34,192 nt of DNA, taken from assembly GCF_016789985.1 (NCBI RefSeq), contig NZ_JAEUOL010000271.1, positions 1 through 34,192 of the forward strand, given 5' to 3'. A model generated the notes under the pieces. The model was not told the origin of the DNA, searched no databases, and saw only the letters and a list, made by a program, of their open reading frames with translations. The DNA is from Accumulibacter sp. (GTDB lineage Bacteria; Pseudomonadota; Gammaproteobacteria; Burkholderiales; Rhodocyclaceae). This document shows positions 24,205 to 32,530 of this stretch, in pieces (the first letter of the stretch is position 1; each line of letters begins with the position of its first letter). A program made the translations under genes and the position numbers.

Positions 24205-25578
24205 TCAGCGTTGCGTCACCCAGAGCAGCAGAGCATCGATTGCCGGCTTGCCGAGTCTCGCTTTGGGGTCGTTGATCAGACAGACGACGATCCAGCGCTT
24301 GCCACTGTTGTCCAGCACATAGCCGGCTATCGCCCGCACCCCTTCGAGGTAGCCGGTCTTGACGTGCGCTCGCCCGCTCACCGCACCTCCGTTCAGGCGT
24401 TTGCGCAAGGTGCCGTCCATCCCGGCGAGCGGCAGCGAGGCCATCAGTTCGGGCATCACCGGGCTTTGCCAGGCGGCGCGCAGCAACTGTGCCAGGCTCT
24501 CGGCCGAGATGCGTTCGCTGCGCGACAGGCCGGAGCCGTTGTCCACCACCAGTTCGGGCATTGCGAGGTTTTTGGCCTGTAGCCAGCCGGCGATTTGCCG
24601 GCGTGCGCCTTCGGCCGTTGCCGGACGTTCGACGTCGAGGCTGAGGAAAAGCTGGCGGGCCATCACGTTGTTGCTGTACTTGTTGATTTCGCGGACGACC
24701 TCGCCCAGGGCGGGGGACTCCTGGATGGCCAGCAGGCCGGCGCCTGCCGGTGTTCGGCCTTGGCGCACGCCGCCGCGCAGACTGCCGCCCAGTTCCCGCC
24801 ACAGCGCACGGAACAGACTTTCCACCTGGTTGTCGGCAGGCCAGGGAGCGAGGTGCAGCGCCTTCTCGCCGCAGGTTGCCGGGAAACTGCCGCTGAGTTC
24901 GATGGTCTGGCCGGCGACGGTCGTCCTGATTTGTTCGCGCCAGTCGCCACAGGCTTCCCGTCCGAGGTTCAGGCGATTGGCGATGCGCAAGCCATCGCTC
25001 GGTGTTTCGGCGAACACCTTGACCGCCTTGCCGGCGGGGTCTGGCTGCAACGTCAGGCGGATGCTCTTGAGGTTTACCAGCAGGGCGTCCGGTCCGGCGT
25101 TGTACGGCCGTAAGGGCTGCTTGTCGAATTCGCCCGGATCGTGGGCAGGGAGCGCGAAGGCACTGCGATCGAGGATCAGGTCGCCATTGATCTCGCTCAC
25201 CCCGCGGGCGCGGATTTGGCGCAACAATAGCCAGAACTGTTCGAGACCGAGCTTGGGGTCGCCGCTGCCACGCAGGTACAGGTTGCCTGCCAGCCGACCA
25301 TCGGCCGGCGGGCTATCGACCAGTGCCTCCGTATTCCAGGTATGCGCCGGGCCGAGCAACTCGAGGGCGGCGTAGGTGGTGAGCAGCTTCATCGTCGAGG
25401 CCGGGTTCAGCGCTTGCCGCGCGTTATGGCTGAGCAGCGCCGGTCCGCCATCGATTGCCTGCACGACCATGCCCACCGAGCGCGGCGCAATGCCGGCTTC
25501 CTCGAGAGCGTGGGCGACGGTGGCCGGCAGTTCTGCCGCAACTGCCGCCGGCTGGGTAGTGCACAGCGCTCCCAGCAC
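24205..25578 (-). CDS. dacB: D-alanyl-D-alanine carboxypeptidase/endopeptidase (PBP4 family)
   Basis: The body is a complete peptidase S13: SxxK in NPASTMKLLTTYAALELLG (Ser61, Lys64), the SxN motif in NKYSNNVMARQLFLSL, and KTG in AHVKTGYLEGVRAIAGYV. It trims or cleaves peptidoglycan cross-links in the periplasm. The N-terminus is odd. The first usual start codon in frame is the GTG at 25578, which gives only LGALCTTQPAAVAA as signal peptide, with no basic start and no ribosome site. In the neighbouring frame a GTG at 25612 gives RRCLVP. Dropping one base of a C-rich stretch near 25591 would join it to FLLTVLGALCTTQPAAVAA, a standard signal peptide. A one-base indel or an unusual start is therefore possible. 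The sensor-kinase gene follows 18 bases downstream. Confidence 0.88.
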   Translation of the reverse strand: MLGALCTTQPAAVAAELPATVAHALEEAGIAPRSVGMVVQAIDGGPALLSHNARQALNPASTMKLLTTYAALELLGPAHTWNTEALVDSPPADGRLAGNLYLRGSGDPKLGLEQFWLLLRQIRARGVSEINGDLILDRSAFALPAHDPGEFDKQPLRPYNAGPDALLVNLKSIRLTLQPDPAGKAVKVFAETPSDGLRIANRLNLGREACGDWREQIRTTVAGQTIELSGSFPATCGEKALHLAPWPADNQVESLFRALWRELGGSLRGGVRQGRTPAGAGLLAIQESPALGEVVREINKYSNNVMARQLFLSLDVERPATAEGARRQIAGWLQAKNLAMPELVVDNGSGLSRSERISAESLAQLLRAAWQSPVMPELMASLPLAGMDGTLRKRLNGGAVSGRAHVKTGYLEGVRAIAGYVLDNSGKRWIVVCLINDPKARLGKPAIDALLLWVTQR

Positions 25579-25727
25579 GGTTAACAGGAAGCGGCACCAG
25601 GCAACGCCGCACCGTGCCTGCCGACAGCCGGAGTGCCGTGATCCGGTGGGCCGCTCAGCGGGCGTGGTCTGGCTGGGGCGATGCCGGGCGGTGGCCTGCC
25701 GGTCAGGCCAGGCGACGTGCCCTCCGC

Positions 25728-27206
25728 TCAGGGATGCTCCCAGGGCGCCTGATGGCTGAGAAACTCGCCCAGCAGCGGTTCGAGCTGACCCAGCATGAGG
25801 TCGTTGCGGCCAGTCAGCCAGGCCCGTACGAGGTCGCTATGGTGGCCGGGGAGGGCCTGCACGGCAAGCTGTTCGGCTACCGTGGTGTCGTTCATCCGCC
25901 CGAGCAGGTCGAGCAGGCCGGCGGCGCTCTGGTGATAGCGCTGCAGACGCTTGGCCGGGAACAGGGGAGCGAAAAACTCGATCGCGTAGCGCAGGCGCTT
26001 CAGCGCGACGCGCAGGGCATGCCGCGCTTCCGGGTGTGAATCCCTGGTTTCGCTGGCCAGTGCGGCGACGCGTTTGGCGCGCTTGTTCAGCGAACGGGGT
26101 GCAAAAGCGGCTAGCGGCGGTTTCCTGCTTTCCTGCAGGGCGACCGTCGCGGCGGTGAACTCGAGCAGCAGTTGCGAGTAGGTGGCTGCGGTCATGGCCG
26201 CCTGGGCTGCTTTGCGGCAGGCCACCAACTGGCTTTTCGCCTCGCTGGACAGTCGCTGCACATCGGCGTGATCGGGGAATGCCTTGACGATCGGGGGCAG
26301 AATTTCGGTGATGAAAACATCCCAGTTGCGGGTGTCGCCGAGCTGATTGGCCAGTGTGCGCCAGCGCGGGTCGAAGTTGCTGACGTACTCCTCGGGCAGC
26401 AGCGGGCGCCACAGCCGGATGGCCGAGCGCAGGCGGCGAATCGCCACGCGCGCCTGGTGGATGAATTCGGGGGCATCGGTTTCCCGCACGCCGCGCTCGT
26501 TGCCTTGCAGTTGCGACAGGCAGGAGAAGGCGGTACTGCGGAATACCCCGACGCTGCTCATACCGATCTGCAATGGCACGTCCCCCGCTTTGGCGGGAGA
26601 CAGCGCGGTTTCAGCCGCCAGTCGATAGCCACGCTCGGCCTTGCTGGCGCCCTCCGGGTGAAGCGGCAGGTCGGCCTGCAGGGCCAGCGCCGTGCCAAAC
26701 AGATCCGCCACGTCTCCCTCGAGCAACTCGAGTTCCACCTCGCAGATGGTCTCCTTGCGCCCACCAGCGATAATCGTCCCGCGGTCCAGTGCGACCTCGA
26801 TGCGCGTCCCCTCCTGGGGCGACAACACCCAGTAGCTGCGCGTGAAGTCTGTGGTGAATACCGGCGCCAGTTGGGGAGTGGCGGTTTCCAGGAAACGGCG
26901 CAGTTTCGGATTGTCCACATGCGAAAAGTCGAACTCGCCCGGTTGCCCGGGCACCTCCCATTCGCTGCGTTGTGCCAGACCGCCGGGTGAGGGGGCATCA
27001 CTCTTGACGGTCAGCAGCCATTCGGAGCCTTTCTGGCGGTAGCGTACGGCGAGGCGCCTGCGCTGAAGACTCAGTTCCGGCGTGTCGTAGTACGTATTGA
27101 CCAGTTTTTGTCGCAGCGGCTTGCTTTCAGCCAGCAGCCGGTGGGCCGGCAGCCGGCGTGCGGCTGTAGCCGGCAGGCTCAGCTTGATCTCGGTTTCCAG
27201 TGCCAT
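25728..27206 (-). CDS. CYTH-CHAD domain protein (inorganic triphosphatase, YgiF type)
   Basis: The ATG at 27206 has GAGGAG upstream and places the family start MALETEIKLSLP at the N-terminus. The 492-residue protein has an N-terminal CYTH domain (about residues 1-205). It shows the ExExK motif (ETEIK), the YYDTPELSLQRRRLAVRYRQ strand pair, EWLLTVKS and EVELELLEG; these acidic and basic residues line the triphosphate tunnel. A C-terminal CHAD domain (about 230-490) has conserved His/Arg helices: FIHQARVAIRRLRSAIRLW and HALRVALKRLRYAIEFF. CHAD domains bind polyphosphate, and CYTH enzymes hydrolyse triphosphate, so a link to polyphosphate metabolism is inferred. The gene lies 40 bases downstream of the Crp/Fnr gene on the same strand and may share its transcript. 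Confidence 0.93.
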   Translation of the reverse strand: MALETEIKLSLPATAARRLPAHRLLAESKPLRQKLVNTYYDTPELSLQRRRLAVRYRQKGSEWLLTVKSDAPSPGGLAQRSEWEVPGQPGEFDFSHVDNPKLRRFLETATPQLAPVFTTDFTRSYWVLSPQEGTRIEVALDRGTIIAGGRKETICEVELELLEGDVADLFGTALALQADLPLHPEGASKAERGYRLAAETALSPAKAGDVPLQIGMSSVGVFRSTAFSCLSQLQGNERGVRETDAPEFIHQARVAIRRLRSAIRLWRPLLPEEYVSNFDPRWRTLANQLGDTRNWDVFITEILPPIVKAFPDHADVQRLSSEAKSQLVACRKAAQAAMTAATYSQLLLEFTAATVALQESRKPPLAAFAPRSLNKRAKRVAALASETRDSHPEARHALRVALKRLRYAIEFFAPLFPAKRLQRYHQSAAGLLDLLGRMNDTTVAEQLAVQALPGHHSDLVRAWLTGRNDLMLGQLEPLLGEFLSHQAPWEHP

Positions 27207-27246
27207 GCTTGGGGTCTCCTCTCGGTTGGTATGGGTGCTGCTGATT

Positions 27247-27939
27247 TCATTGATCATGGCTGCGCAGTTTCTCGACATCGGCGATATGGATTTTCCGTCC
27301 CTCGACCATGATCAGCGCTTTTTCGGAGAGTTCATGCAGTATGCGCGAGAAATGCTCCTGGGTGAGGTTGAGGCGCGAAGCGATGACGCCCTTGTTGGTC
27401 GGTAGCGTGACGGTGACCGACTTCTCGCCGTTGGTCGGATATTCGCGCAGCAGGTAGCCGATGATGCGCTGTCGACCCGAATGCAGGGAGTACGACTCGA
27501 CGTCATTGATCAGGTGGTGCAGACGCATCGACAGACCGGCGATCATCTTTCGACCAAGCTTCGGATCACTGTCGAGCTCCTCGAGGATTGCCGTCTTGGA
27601 GATGTGCAACAGCAAGGAGTCGGCGAGGGCCTGCGCGTAGACCATGAAGGGCTTGTCCATGAACATCACGGCTTCCCCGAAAGTCTGACCCTGTCCGACG
27701 ATATCGACCACCTTTTCACCGCCCTGCGGGGAGGTGAATGCCAGCTTTACCTGACCATAGACGATCAGATAGAAGCCGGTCGGCGTGTCACCCTTGTGGA
27801 AGAGGATGTCACCGCGTGCGGCGGTGACTTCACGCGAGCCGCGGGCGAGGCGGGCAATTTCGTCGGACTCCAGTTCATTGAACAGCGGCACGTGCGCCAG
27901 CAGCGCCTCGATGTTTATGCCGTGTTGGTGTGGATGCAT
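27247..27939 (-). CDS. Crp/Fnr-family transcriptional regulator, Cys-free
   Basis: The product is 230 residues from the ATG at 27939 (MHPHQHGINIEALLAHVPLF); an upstream GTG at 27993 is less likely, and neither has a clear ribosome site. The cyclic-nucleotide-like domain is well formed (GDILFHKGDTPTGFYLIVYGQVKLAF and GQTFGEAVMFMDKPFMVYAQAL). It lacks the Arg-Ser pair used by CRP to hold cAMP, and it has no Cys, so there is no iron-sulfur cluster. The helix-turn-helix is KGVIASRLNLTQEHFSRILHEL. The E-x-x-SR pattern of its recognition helix matches FNR/DNR-type proteins that read TTGAT-N4-ATCAA. By that logic it could sense NO or another signal through heme, as Dnr does; this is inference. The CYTH-CHAD gene follows closely. 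Confidence 0.88.
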   Translation of the reverse strand: MHPHQHGINIEALLAHVPLFNELESDEIARLARGSREVTAARGDILFHKGDTPTGFYLIVYGQVKLAFTSPQGGEKVVDIVGQGQTFGEAVMFMDKPFMVYAQALADSLLLHISKTAILEELDSDPKLGRKMIAGLSMRLHHLINDVESYSLHSGRQRIIGYLLREYPTNGEKSVTVTLPTNKGVIASRLNLTQEHFSRILHELSEKALIMVEGRKIHIADVEKLRSHDQ

Positions 27940-28302
27940 GTGGTGTCGGAAAAAGTGGGCCAGCCCGGAACCGGAAGGAGGCAATCTTCGCACGTGTTAT
28001 CGGCGGTAGCAAGCCGCGCTGGCGCCTGTCAGGCGACCCTGCGGGTGTGGCCCAGGGTCATCGCTCCATCCCTCGCGTCATTATCCCCCGAGCATGGCGG
28101 CTGATCGGCCGGGCGTCATTGGCAGGAAGGCGCCGCATGGGCGGTGGCCGCTATCGGCATCGGGAGATTGACAAGCTTGTTGTGCGGTCTTTGCCTGGGC
28201 GGATGAATCCGGTTCATGCTCGCCTTGATGCCGGGATCTGCCGTCCTTGCTCCGCGCCGTAATCAGGTTGCCGCGGCCCGGCCCGGGCGCGGTGTCCGGC
28301 GT
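27940..28302. other. Intergenic region between htpX and the Crp/Fnr gene
   Basis: This 363-base stretch holds no frame that looks like a gene on either strand; ORFs crossing it are shadows of the flanking genes. It should contain the promoter of the Crp/Fnr gene and the 3' end of the htpX transcript. A GC-rich imperfect hairpin (around 28270-28295) follows the htpX stop but has no T run. A short palindrome ACAAGCTTGT lies near 28170. No clear -35/-10 pair could be assigned. Confidence 0.5.
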
Positions 28303-29184
28303 TCAGTGTTCGTGCTGCTGCAGTGCGGCGATGCGTTGTTCGATCGGCGGATGGCTCGAGAACCATTCGATCCAGCCGGGGCGCCCGGTGATGCCGGCGG
28401 TGGCAACGTTTTGCGGCAGGTCGCCGGACTCCAAGCCGCCCAGGCGGCGCAGTGCGGCCATCATCGGGCGCGCCGTTCCCATCAGTTGTGCCGCACCGGC
28501 GTCGGCACGAAATTCGCGCTGGCGCGAGAAGTACATGACGATGACACTGGCCAGGATGCCGAAGACCACGTCGCAGACCACGACAGCAATGGTGTAGCCG
28601 ATGCCCGGACCAGCCGCCTCGTCGCTTCCTCTGCGCAGGGCCGAGTCAACCAGCCAGCCGACGACGCGGGCAATGAAAATGACGAAGGTGTTGACCACCC
28701 CCTGGATCAGCGTCAGCGTGACCATGTCGCCATTGGCAATGTGCGCCACCTCGTGCGCGATCACCGCTTCGGCCTCCTCGCGAGTCATGCTGTGCAGCAG
28801 ACCGGTGGATACCGCAACCAATGAGCTGTTACGGGTGGCGCCGGTGGCGAAGGCATTCGGCTCGCCTTCGTAGACCGCCACTTCGGGCATCGGCAGCCCG
28901 GCCTTGTCGGCAAAACGGTGGACCGTCTCGACCAGCCAGAATTCGGTGGAGTTGCCCGGTGTTGCGATCACCTGGGCACCGGTACTCCACTTGGCGATGA
29001 CCTTTGACATGAGCAGGGAAATGAAGGCGCCACCAAAGCCCATGATCAGAGCGAAGAACAACAGCTTGCCAAGATCGAGCCCGCTGCCCGAGAAGAACCT
29101 GTGGGCGCCGGTGAGGGTGCTGACGATGCTCAGCACGAGCATGATTGCCAGGTTGGTGGCGACGAGCAGAAAGATTCGTTTCAT
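28303..29184 (-). CDS. htpX: Membrane zinc metalloprotease HtpX
   Basis: The product is 293 residues, the normal length, with a GGAGAT site before the ATG at 29184. Two N-terminal helices ([19 protein letters not shown] and [19 protein letters not shown]) precede the catalytic region. Zinc ligands are in HEVAH (His144 and His148), with the third ligand probably in [13 protein letters not shown]. Two more hydrophobic segments follow ([18 protein letters not shown] and [22 protein letters not shown]). The motif [23 protein letters not shown] is typical. HtpX degrades misfolded inner-membrane proteins together with FtsH. It is the second gene after the hibernation factor on the minus strand, 51 bases apart, so both may be induced together under stress. 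Confidence 0.96.
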   Translation of the reverse strand: MKRIFLLVATNLAIMLVLSIVSTLTGAHRFFSGSGLDLGKLLFFALIMGFGGAFISLLMSKVIAKWSTGAQVIATPGNSTEFWLVETVHRFADKAGLPMPEVAVYEGEPNAFATGATRNSSLVAVSTGLLHSMTREEAEAVIAHEVAHIANGDMVTLTLIQGVVNTFVIFIARVVGWLVDSALRRGSDEAAGPGIGYTIAVVVCDVVFGILASVIVMYFSRQREFRADAGAAQLMGTARPMMAALRRLGGLESGDLPQNVATAGITGRPGWIEWFSSHPPIEQRIAALQQHEH

Positions 29185-29235
29185 GTTTCGATCTCCGCGG
29201 AAAAATGCCTTCGTAGCTGCTGTTGGGGTGGAAAT

Positions 29236-29625
29236 TCAGCGACTGCCGTCGGTGTTTGAAGGGGTGGCGGGCAGCGGGGCGGGGCCAATCGATTGGCGAT
29301 CGCGCACGTCAGCGTGGCGATGCTCGCGTTGTCGGGCCACTCGTCGGGCCAGAGTCCGCCCGGTGCGATCGAAAGCGCGGTCGATGGCGACATGCAGTTC
29401 GGCCTGCGTGTCTTCGATCATCACTTCCGGTACCCCGGGCATGGCGCACTGCACGCGGCAGCACTTGTCCTCGCCGCCGCGCGGCCCGTTCAGGTCGGAC
29501 AGCACGACGGAAACCCGGCTCACGTACGCTTGTGCCCAGTCGAGCGCGAAGTGCAGGCGCCGCTCGACGTGCTCGCGCAGCGCGGCATCGAGATCGATGC
29601 CGCGACCCTGAATTACGATCTGCAT
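29236..29625 (-). CDS. HPF/RaiA-type ribosome-associated factor
   Basis: The ATG at 29625 has AGGAG upstream. The 129-residue protein starts MQIVIQGRGIDLDAALREHVERRL, the first strand and helix of the HPF/RaiA fold, followed by strands around YVSRVSVVLSDLNGPRGGEDKCCRVQCAMPG and the second helix ELHVAIDRAFDRTGRTLARRV. These small proteins bind the 30S A/P site and halt or protect ribosomes in stationary phase. The insertion GPRGGEDKCC is common in a subgroup found next to sigma-54 or stress genes. The tail after residue 105 is variable and probably disordered. The gene is divergent from the LysR-type gene and upstream of htpX. Long-form HPF is excluded because the C-terminal dimer domain is missing. 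Confidence 0.82.
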   Translation of the reverse strand: MQIVIQGRGIDLDAALREHVERRLHFALDWAQAYVSRVSVVLSDLNGPRGGEDKCCRVQCAMPGVPEVMIEDTQAELHVAIDRAFDRTGRTLARRVARQREHRHADVRDRQSIGPAPLPATPSNTDGSR

Positions 29626-29692
29626 GGCGAACTCCTTTCAGTTTGAATGGAAGGCAGAGTCTAGAGCATCGAAAGACATCTGAAAAATCGAA

Positions 29693-29698
29693 TATAAT
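29693..29698 (+). promoter_or_regulatory. TATAAT -10 box of the LysR-type gene
   Basis: A perfect TATAAT lies 39 bases before the chosen GTG start at 29737. The matching -35 region (around 29670) is poor, which would suit a promoter that needs an activator. A transcript starting about seven bases downstream would not include the TTG at 29698, which helps to decide the start of the gene. The 110-base spacer also has to hold the divergent promoter of the hibernation-factor gene. Confidence 0.5.
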
Positions 29699-29736
29699 TG
29701 ACTGACACTTCCATTTTTTTCGATCTCTCCGCGCTC

Positions 29737-30726
29737 GTGGCGACGCTCAATTTCAAGCATCTGCGGTACTTCTGGATGGTCGCCAAGTCGGGCACCATCG
29801 CCCGCGCCTGTGAGCAGTTGCATCTCACTTCGCAGGCCGTCAGCGGGCAGTTGCGCGAGCTGGAGGAAGCACTTGGCGTCGAGCTGTTCCGTCGCGCCGG
29901 CCGTGGCCTGGAGCTGACCGACGCCGGGCGGCGCATCCTGAGTTACGCCGAGGAGATCTTTGCCCTGGGAGATGAGCTGCTCCAGGTCGCGCGCGACCAG
30001 ACCACCAGGAAGAGCCTCCCGTTCGTCATCGGGATAGCCGACTCGGTGCCGAAGTCGGTCGCCCATCGACTGGTTCAGCCGGCACTGCAGTTGCCGGAAG
30101 CCGTGCGCCTGATCTGCCGCGAGGGTCGTCTGACTGCCCTGTTGGCGGATCTCGCCGTGCATCGGCTCGACATGGTGATTGCCGACCGGCCGATGCCCGC
30201 CAATCTCAATGTCCGAGGCTACAGCCATTTGCTTGGCGAAAGCGATCTAACCGTTTTTGGTACTGCAGAACTGGTCAAACGACTGTCCGGCAGCTTTCCG
30301 GCCTTGCTCGACGGCGCTCCATTTCTCATGCCGGGTGACGATGTCGCGGTGCGCTCGCGGCTCGAACAATGGCTCGAATCCCAGCGCCTGCAACCATGCG
30401 TCGTCGGCGAGTTCGATGACAGTGCATTACTGCAGGCTTTCGGCCAGGCAGGCAGCGGGCTTTTCGTGGCTCCCACGGCGATCGCCTCCTACGTCGTGGA
30501 GCAGTATCGGGTGAGCGCTATCGGGCGCATCGAGGTGATCAGCGAACAACTCTTCGCCATCACTACCGAGCGCCGCTTGAGCCATCCGGCGATTGTGGCC
30601 ATCAGCCAGGCGGCGCGTGACGAGGTGTTCGGCAAGCGCGCGCGTCCAGATGCTCCGATTGATACGGACGTTGCCCGACCATCGGTGCCGCCGACGAGGA
30701 TGCCCGGCCGAGGCGAGCACGGCTGA
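29737..30726 (+). CDS. LysR-family regulator, NhaR-like
   Basis: The start is placed at GTG 29737, giving MATLNFKHLRYFWMVAKSG, which matches the N-terminus of NhaR-type proteins. The TTG at 29698 lies within the -10 box and is unlikely. The 329-residue product has the LysR helix-turn-helix (GTIARACEQLHLTSQAVSGQLRELEEALG), the FRRAGRGLELTDAGR wing and a periplasmic-binding-like effector domain (FVIGIADSVPKSVAHRLVQPAL, then AVRLICREGRLTALLADLAVHRLDMVIADRP). NhaR activates a Na+/H+ antiporter gene in E. coli; no antiporter is in the window, so the target here is unknown. It is divergent from the hpf-htpX pair and might control it. The last 25 residues are Pro/Arg-rich and poorly conserved in appearance. 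Confidence 0.9.
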   Translation: MATLNFKHLRYFWMVAKSGTIARACEQLHLTSQAVSGQLRELEEALGVELFRRAGRGLELTDAGRRILSYAEEIFALGDELLQVARDQTTRKSLPFVIGIADSVPKSVAHRLVQPALQLPEAVRLICREGRLTALLADLAVHRLDMVIADRPMPANLNVRGYSHLLGESDLTVFGTAELVKRLSGSFPALLDGAPFLMPGDDVAVRSRLEQWLESQRLQPCVVGEFDDSALLQAFGQAGSGLFVAPTAIASYVVEQYRVSAIGRIEVISEQLFAITTERRLSHPAIVAISQAARDEVFGKRARPDAPIDTDVARPSVPPTRMPGRGEHG

Positions 30727-30856
30727 CCAAGGCTGCTTCCTGATCCGACAAAAATCCGATTTTCTGGAAGTGTCGATACCAATAATTCTGCTTTTCTATT
30801 GGCCGACGAGCGTCTATCTTAGGCTGCTCAATCCTCATATCCTAAAGGAGACACGC

Positions 30857-31741
30857 ATGAAAACCCTTTCACTGCTGACCGCCGTAGTAGCGTTCGGCCT
30901 GACCCTGGCGGTTGGCGACGCAGAAGCCAAGCGCCTCGGCGGTGGCAAGTCCTCCGGCATGCAGCGCGAATCGGTGACTGCTGACCGAGCCGCGCCGCCG
31001 GCGATGGCGCCCGGCGCAGCCAGAAGCCAGCCGGCTGCGGCTGCCGCACCGCAAGCCCAACCGAAACGCTCCTGGATGGGCCCGCTCGCCGGCCTGGCTG
31101 CCGGCCTCGGACTTGCGGCGCTTGCCTCGCACTTCGGGTTTGGCGAGGAACTTGCCTCGATGCTGATGATCGCCCTGCTGGTGATGGCCGTGCTGGTGGT
31201 GATCGGTCTGATCATGCGGCGCTGTGCCGCGGCGCCGGCAGCGGCCGGTTCGGGTGGCCTGCAGTATGCAGCGGCCGGCCCTGACGGTCCAACGAGCCGG
31301 CGGAACTTCGACGAACCCGCACTGCCTGCTTCCGGTGCAGTGGCCTCGGTCGCCGCTGCCGGCAATATTCCGGCCGATTTCGACGCGGCAGCCTTCGAAC
31401 GCAACGCCAAGGTCAGCTTCATCCGCCTGCAGGCGGCCAATGATGCTGGCAACCTGGACGACCTCCGCGAATTCACCACGCCGGAAATGTTTGCCGAGTT
31501 GCGCATGAACATCGCCGAGCGCGGCACCGGCATGCAGACAACCGATGTCGTCACCATCGAGGCGCAGGTGCTCGATGTCATCGAAGAGGCGACGCGCTAC
31601 GTGGTCAGCGTTCGCTTCAGCGGTCTGATTCGTGAGGACAAGGATGCGGCGGCCGAGCCGGTCGACGAGATCTGGCACATGGTCAAACCGCGTGAGGGTC
31701 GCGGTGGCTGGGTCTTGGCGGGTATTCAGCAACTGCAGTAA
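30857..31741 (+). CDS. Tim44-like domain membrane protein
   Basis: The ATG at 30857 has AAAGGAG seven bases upstream; the longer open frame upstream is ignored. Of 294 residues, a signal peptide (cut after GDAEA, residue 24) precedes an Ala/Pro/Gly-rich linker, a glycine-rich hydrophobic segment and a membrane helix (about 101-120, SMLMIALLVMAVLVVIGLIM). From about residue 170 a Tim44-like alpha+beta domain follows: AFERNAKVSFIRLQAANDAGNLDDLREFTTPEMFAEL, VVTIEAQVLDVIEEATRYVVSVRFSGLI and EIWHMVKPREGRGGWVLAGIQQL. Bacterial Tim44-like proteins are membrane-associated, and their role is not settled. The gene stands alone between the LysR gene and a terminator. Confidence 0.88.
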   Translation: MKTLSLLTAVVAFGLTLAVGDAEAKRLGGGKSSGMQRESVTADRAAPPAMAPGAARSQPAAAAAPQAQPKRSWMGPLAGLAAGLGLAALASHFGFGEELASMLMIALLVMAVLVVIGLIMRRCAAAPAAAGSGGLQYAAAGPDGPTSRRNFDEPALPASGAVASVAAAGNIPADFDAAAFERNAKVSFIRLQAANDAGNLDDLREFTTPEMFAELRMNIAERGTGMQTTDVVTIEAQVLDVIEEATRYVVSVRFSGLIREDKDAAAEPVDEIWHMVKPREGRGGWVLAGIQQLQ

Positions 31742-31760
31742 GCAGCACCATCCCTTCCTT

Positions 31761-31822
31761 CATGGGCGGCGGCCTGCCGCCCATGTTCCTCGCCCCTGTC
31801 CGGCCCTCCGGCAGGGGTTTTT
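31761..31822 (+). terminator. Double hairpin terminator after the Tim44-like gene
   Basis: The first hairpin is a perfect 10-bp stem CATGGGCGGC / GCCGCCCATG (31761-31785, 5-base loop). The second pairs CCCCTGTCCGG with CCGGCAGGGG (31793-31817, one bulged T) and is followed by TTTTT at 31818-31822. The second is the likely Rho-independent terminator. Confidence 0.88.
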
Positions 31823-32132
31823 GTTGGTGCGCCTGGCGGTGAGCCGGGGGTCATTGCTGGCGCCGGTCGGGAGGATCTTCGCCGTCTGCCGGAGACTGAT
31901 CGGGTTTGTCCCCGATTCTGGGAGCCGGCGGCCAGTGAGTTGTTTTTTGAGTTTACTCTGTCATCATGCAAAGCGCGCTGGAGCCGGTGCGCCGGGACTG
32001 CGGGCGATCGGTCGCCAGTGCGGGGCCGGGTCCGCGTGCCTTCCCGGGCAGAGGGCGCCGCGGATTGCGGCAGGGAAGCGGTCCGCGGCAAGCTGATCGA
32101 ACATTGTGGAGGGGTAGAGGAGGGGACGACTG
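31823..32132. other. Non-coding stretch before the small YidB-like ORF
   Basis: About 310 bases with no supported gene. Short ORFs here (for example from 31966) are Arg/Gly-rich with no recognisable fold. A T-rich patch (TTGTTTTTTGAG near 31940) could be part of a promoter but no clear pair of boxes is visible. Confidence 0.5.
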
Positions 32133-32408
32133 TTGGATGGCATCTTGGGCGGCACCACCGGTGCGACACAAATGGTGCCCGATGGCGGAGAGAGGGGAGG
32201 CGGCAAGCGGGTGCTGATGGCGTTGTTGCCCGTGGTTCTTGGCATGCTGAGGAACCGTCAGGGGAGCACGCCAGCCGGTGGCGGGGGGGCTGGCGAGCTC
32301 GGTGGATCGATCGCGTTACGCCGAATGGCAGGGCGCCCGACCTCGATGAACTGGTCAGCAGTGTGGCCGACCTCACGCGGCAGTTCGGCGGGTGAGGTCG
32401 CAGCCTGA
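32133..32408 (+). CDS. Small Gly-rich protein, possibly a frameshifted YidB/DUF937-like gene
   Basis: A strong ribosome site (AGGAGG, 32118-32123) lies nine bases before TTG 32133. The predicted 91-residue product begins MDGILGGTTGATQMVP and continues GGGKRVLMALLPVVLGMLRN and a Gly-rich run. This resembles the start of YidB/DUF937 proteins (LDGILGG, then LLQALLPVVLxML, then poly-Gly). After the Gly run (seven G at 32283-32289) the frame turns Arg/Ser/Trp-rich, while another frame reads DRVTPNGRAPDLDELVSSV and ADLTRQFGG with a stop at 32393-32395, which looks more protein-like. An indel in the G run would explain this. The family assignment is tentative and the gene may be a pseudogene. Confidence 0.4.
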   Translation: MDGILGGTTGATQMVPDGGERGGGKRVLMALLPVVLGMLRNRQGSTPAGGGGAGELGGSIALRRMAGRPTSMNWSAVWPTSRGSSAGEVAA

Positions 32409-32530
32409 GGTGGCCAGCCGGTACAGCGCCGCGATGGGTCGCCGGTGGACCGCTGGCAGACGCCAGGCATGCTCGTCATCGCCGGTCTGCCCGTTGCAGC
32501 AAGGGTTCGTTTTCGTGTGCAGTTGAGCCA

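Noticed and set aside
28270..28295. GC-rich hairpin after htpX as a terminator
   Set aside because: The stem is imperfect and no T run follows on the minus strand, so it does not meet the usual pattern.
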